NCBI GenBank assembly: GCA_030697685.1
Contig: JAUYPF010000009.1
Span: 1-35,910 of the forward strand
From: a bacterium
Lineage (GTDB): Archaea > Nanobdellota > Nanobdellia > SCGC-AAA011-G17 > GW2011-AR17
Direction: 5' to 3'
DNA: 35,910 bases
Every line of letters begins with the position of its first letter. Within the stretch, counting starts at the first letter, position 1. Below, piece by piece: positions 34,638 through 35,910 of the stretch. The notes beneath the pieces are model-generated. The model was not told the DNA's origin and did no database searches. It saw nothing but the letters and a program-made list of their open reading frames with translations. Made by a program: the position numbers and the translations under genes.

Positions 34638-35645
34638 ATGCGTTATCTGCAACAAACACAAACAGAGGATAAAGTCAAACTTGATATCAAGGATAAAAAG
34701 ATTCTTTCTCTTCTCAGTCAAAATGCTCGTGCAAATAGTAGCACCATCGCAAAAGAGGTTGTACTCTCGAGGGATACTGTTGCATACCGATTAGAGAATT
34801 ATCAAAAGAAAGGATTAATTCAGGGCTATAGAACTGTTGTTGATATAGGTCTTTTTGGCTATGATGCATATCATATTTTTCTTCAACTCAATAAACCTAC
34901 AGAAGAAATAGAAAAAAAACTTATTCAAAAATTTCAAGAATTTTCTTTTATGCGTGCAATTATAAAATTTAGTGGAAAATTTGATTTTGAACTTGCTGTG
35001 ATTGCAAAAGGATTACAAGATTTTGATAGAATCCTTGATGATATTCTCACTGCCTGCTCCCATTATCTTCAGGATTATCTTATTGTTGCTCGAACTGAAA
35101 CATATGTAGGAAGAGTTTTCCCTAGAAGTTTTTATGATTATAAGCAAGCACCACAAAAAAAGGTTGAAAGCAATGGAGTTATTCTTGATGCTCTTGATAA
35201 AAAATTACTTACTATTCTTGCTGATGATGCAACTGCTTCCTACCAATTCCTTGCAAAGAAAACAGGCTTATCTCCAGATGCAATTGCATACAGAATCAAA
35301 AAACTCCTCCAAGAGGGAGTTATTTTAAAATTTATTCCTGTCATTAACTATGCTGCACTCTCTTACAATATTTATGCTGTTCTTCTTCGTATTAGTGGGT
35401 TAGATATTAAAAGAAAAATTATATTGAAAAACTTTCTGAAAGAAAATCCACATATTCTCTGGGCTGTAAAATGTGTAGGGAGATTTAATGTGCTTAGTTA
35501 TATTTGTGTGAATACAACAGAAGAGCTCAATCAAACGATTATCCAATTACGAAATATCATTCCTGATACACTTATTGATTATGAAGTTCTTATTGCTTAT
35601 GAAGAATATAAATATACTTATTTTCCTGATTATGCCCTTCTATAA
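34638..35645 (+). CDS. Tandem-duplicated Lrp/AsnC-family regulator
   Basis: Two AsnC-type HTHs (LDIKDKKILSLLSQNARANSSTIAKEVVLSRDTVAYRLENYQKKGLIQGY and LDALDKKLLTILADDATASYQFLAKKTGLSPDAIAYRIKKLLQEGVILKF). The ORF-track start at 34620 is TTG; ATG 34638 is preferred. Confidence 0.9.
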   Translation: MRYLQQTQTEDKVKLDIKDKKILSLLSQNARANSSTIAKEVVLSRDTVAYRLENYQKKGLIQGYRTVVDIGLFGYDAYHIFLQLNKPTEEIEKKLIQKFQEFSFMRAIIKFSGKFDFELAVIAKGLQDFDRILDDILTACSHYLQDYLIVARTETYVGRVFPRSFYDYKQAPQKKVESNGVILDALDKKLLTILADDATASYQFLAKKTGLSPDAIAYRIKKLLQEGVILKFIPVINYAALSYNIYAVLLRISGLDIKRKIILKNFLKENPHILWAVKCVGRFNVLSYICVNTTEELNQTIIQLRNIIPDTLIDYEVLIAYEEYKYTYFPDYALL

Positions 35646-35679
35646 CAAAATTTATAAGCTTCCATAAAAAAGGCATTCT

Positions 35680-35910
35680 ATGAGTCTACGACATTCTATT
35701 TTTCAAGGATTATTTTCTCTTCTTCATCCTTTTGAAAATGAGGATTTAGTTCTCCATTTAGATCATTCTAGCTATAGAAAAAACATTCTTGGATATGAAG
35801 GAGCAGCTGTTGTTTTGTACAGCCCTTCTCAAAATGGAGTGAAGAGCTTTTCTCCAAAACTTCAAAAAATATTGCAGTATACTGAAAATGCCTTTGGGCA
35901 ATCTGCACGG
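35680..35910 (+). CDS. Hypothetical protein (3' partial, runs off window)
   Basis: Open frame from ATG 35680 to the window end (MSLRHSIFQGLFSLLHPFENEDLVLHLDHSSYRKNILGYEGAAVVLYSPSQ...); not in the ORF track. Confidence 0.7.
   Translation, partial: MSLRHSIFQGLFSLLHPFENEDLVLHLDHSSYRKNILGYEGAAVVLYSPSQNGVKSFSPKLQKILQYTENAFGQSAR

Overview
AT-rich archaeal chromosome segment. The gene content fits a DPANN/Woesearchaeota-like lineage (inference from S17e, Alba, class-I LysRS, EndA, RNase Z and TATA-type promoters). Most of the window is compact housekeeping and accessory genes: an amino-acid permease, CBS/zinc-ribbon protein, class-I LysRS, HIT protein, a CAT-anticodon tRNA, a Kef-type antiporter, Alba, S17e, NUDIX, DUF4143 ATPase, Trm11/TrmG10-like methylase, PfkB kinase, EndA, RNase Z, RtcA, a RumA/TrmA-type methylase, GT2, AAG glycosylase, an HD protein and a double Lrp regulator. 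The most notable locus is 9632-11023. It is a 1376-bp element with perfect 16-bp terminal inverted repeats and an 8-bp target duplication (TAAACACA). Its only gene is a TnpB-like protein, although IS200/IS605 and IS607 elements that normally carry tnpB lack such ends. The protein's RuvC-III motif reads ANRHLNACLNI where ADRDxNAAxNI is expected, so it may be nuclease-dead. The 3' end of its gene is GC-rich and hairpin-forming, like an omegaRNA scaffold. Other points of interest: an XRE protein with 23-aa tandem repeats running off the left edge; a seven-unit 48-aa repeat protein flanked by two divergent paralogues; matching TTAAAC-N6-GTTTAA palindromes upstream of an HTH gene and a PfkB gene; twin operator-like palindromes upstream of a DUF4143 ATPase; and a 1733-aa LamG surface protein with a cytosolic tail. 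All family calls come from motif recognition by eye; no database search was run.
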